Source: JBCCJA01 sp039045975 (GTDB lineage Bacteria; Planctomycetota; Planctomycetia; Planctomycetales; Planctomycetaceae). From it: a stretch of DNA of 64,000 bases. Made by a program: the position numbers and the translations under genes. Positions 63,960 through 64,000 of the stretch are shown here, piece by piece (position 1 is the stretch's first letter; each line of letters opens with the position of its first letter). The stretch lies in NCBI GenBank assembly GCA_039045975.1, contig JBCCJA010000008.1, positions 1 through 64,000 on the forward strand, written 5' to 3'. The notes under the pieces are model-generated. The model was not told the DNA's origin, searched no databases, and saw nothing but the letters and a program-made list of their open reading frames with translations.

Positions 63960-64000
63960 TCACGCCGCGGCGGAGTCGTCGAGGTCGGTCGCGACGCCGC
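63960..64000 (-). CDS. C-terminal end of an unknown gene cut by the window edge
   Basis: On the minus strand the frame ending at the TGA (63962-63960) reads GVATDLDDSAAA. The strong terminator just downstream supports a real gene end. Nothing can be said about its function. Confidence 0.5.
   Translation of the reverse strand, partial: GVATDLDDSAAA

Overview
The window is one continuous piece of a GC-rich (about two-thirds GC by eye) chromosome, most likely from the phylum Planctomycetota. The reasons are the style of the proteins (long secreted proteins of unknown function, a lineage-type sigma factor with extra helix-turn-helix domains, an EF-Tu with an altered switch I), the sparse Shine-Dalgarno use, and the many palindromes between genes. 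I cannot name the genus. There is no prophage, insertion sequence or CRISPR array. The one clearly foreign-looking stretch is a small restriction-modification pair.

Layout. 1-7302: phosphate uptake operon pstS-pstC-pstA-pstB on the minus strand, with a Pho-box-like direct repeat upstream of pstS; both permeases carry very large extra domains. 7374-11289: SRP RNA with its own promoter, then dnaX (containing an A10 slippage run), ybaB/ebfC and rpoN. 11299-13566: a small membrane protein and an unusual sigma-70 factor. 13662-31706: the translation and transcription core: tRNA-Thr, Tyr, Gly, Thr, tuf, rpmG, tRNA-Trp, secE, nusG, rplK, rplA, rplJ, rplL, rpoB, rpoC, rpsL, rpsG, fusA. This block is broken up by intrinsic terminators, promoters that overlap those terminators, and long inverted repeats.

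31797-37464 (minus strand): a secreted helical protein, a small P-loop ATPase translationally coupled to a beta-rich protein, the restriction endonuclease and DNA methyltransferase, and citrate synthase. 37922-41206: the primary sigma factor, proC and a small conserved protein. 41250-44615: two peptidases (M3 and M17). 44995-47012: three consecutive secreted Gly/Tyr/Pro-rich proteins. 47077-49798: a sugar-phosphate-cyclase-like enzyme coupled to an NYN-nuclease/cold-shock fusion. 49947-55792: a FliN-like protein, a glutamine amidotransferase subunit (pabA/trpG), murE, mraY and murG. 56289-59669: uvrB, scpA and tsaE. 59976-64000: a class I amidotransferase-like protein that has lost its cysteine, a hairpin-rich leader, aspartate kinase with four ACT domains, an unknown protein and an FHA protein.

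The most rewarding points are the dnaX slippage site (a predicted 400-residue gamma form beside the 607-residue tau form), the long inverted repeats placed inside or between housekeeping operons (two copies share one core 37 kb apart), the triple-HTH sigma factor, the NYN-CSD/cyclase coupling, the pseudo-amidotransferase and the restriction-modification island. All functional statements are homology recognition from memory of protein families; no searches were run.
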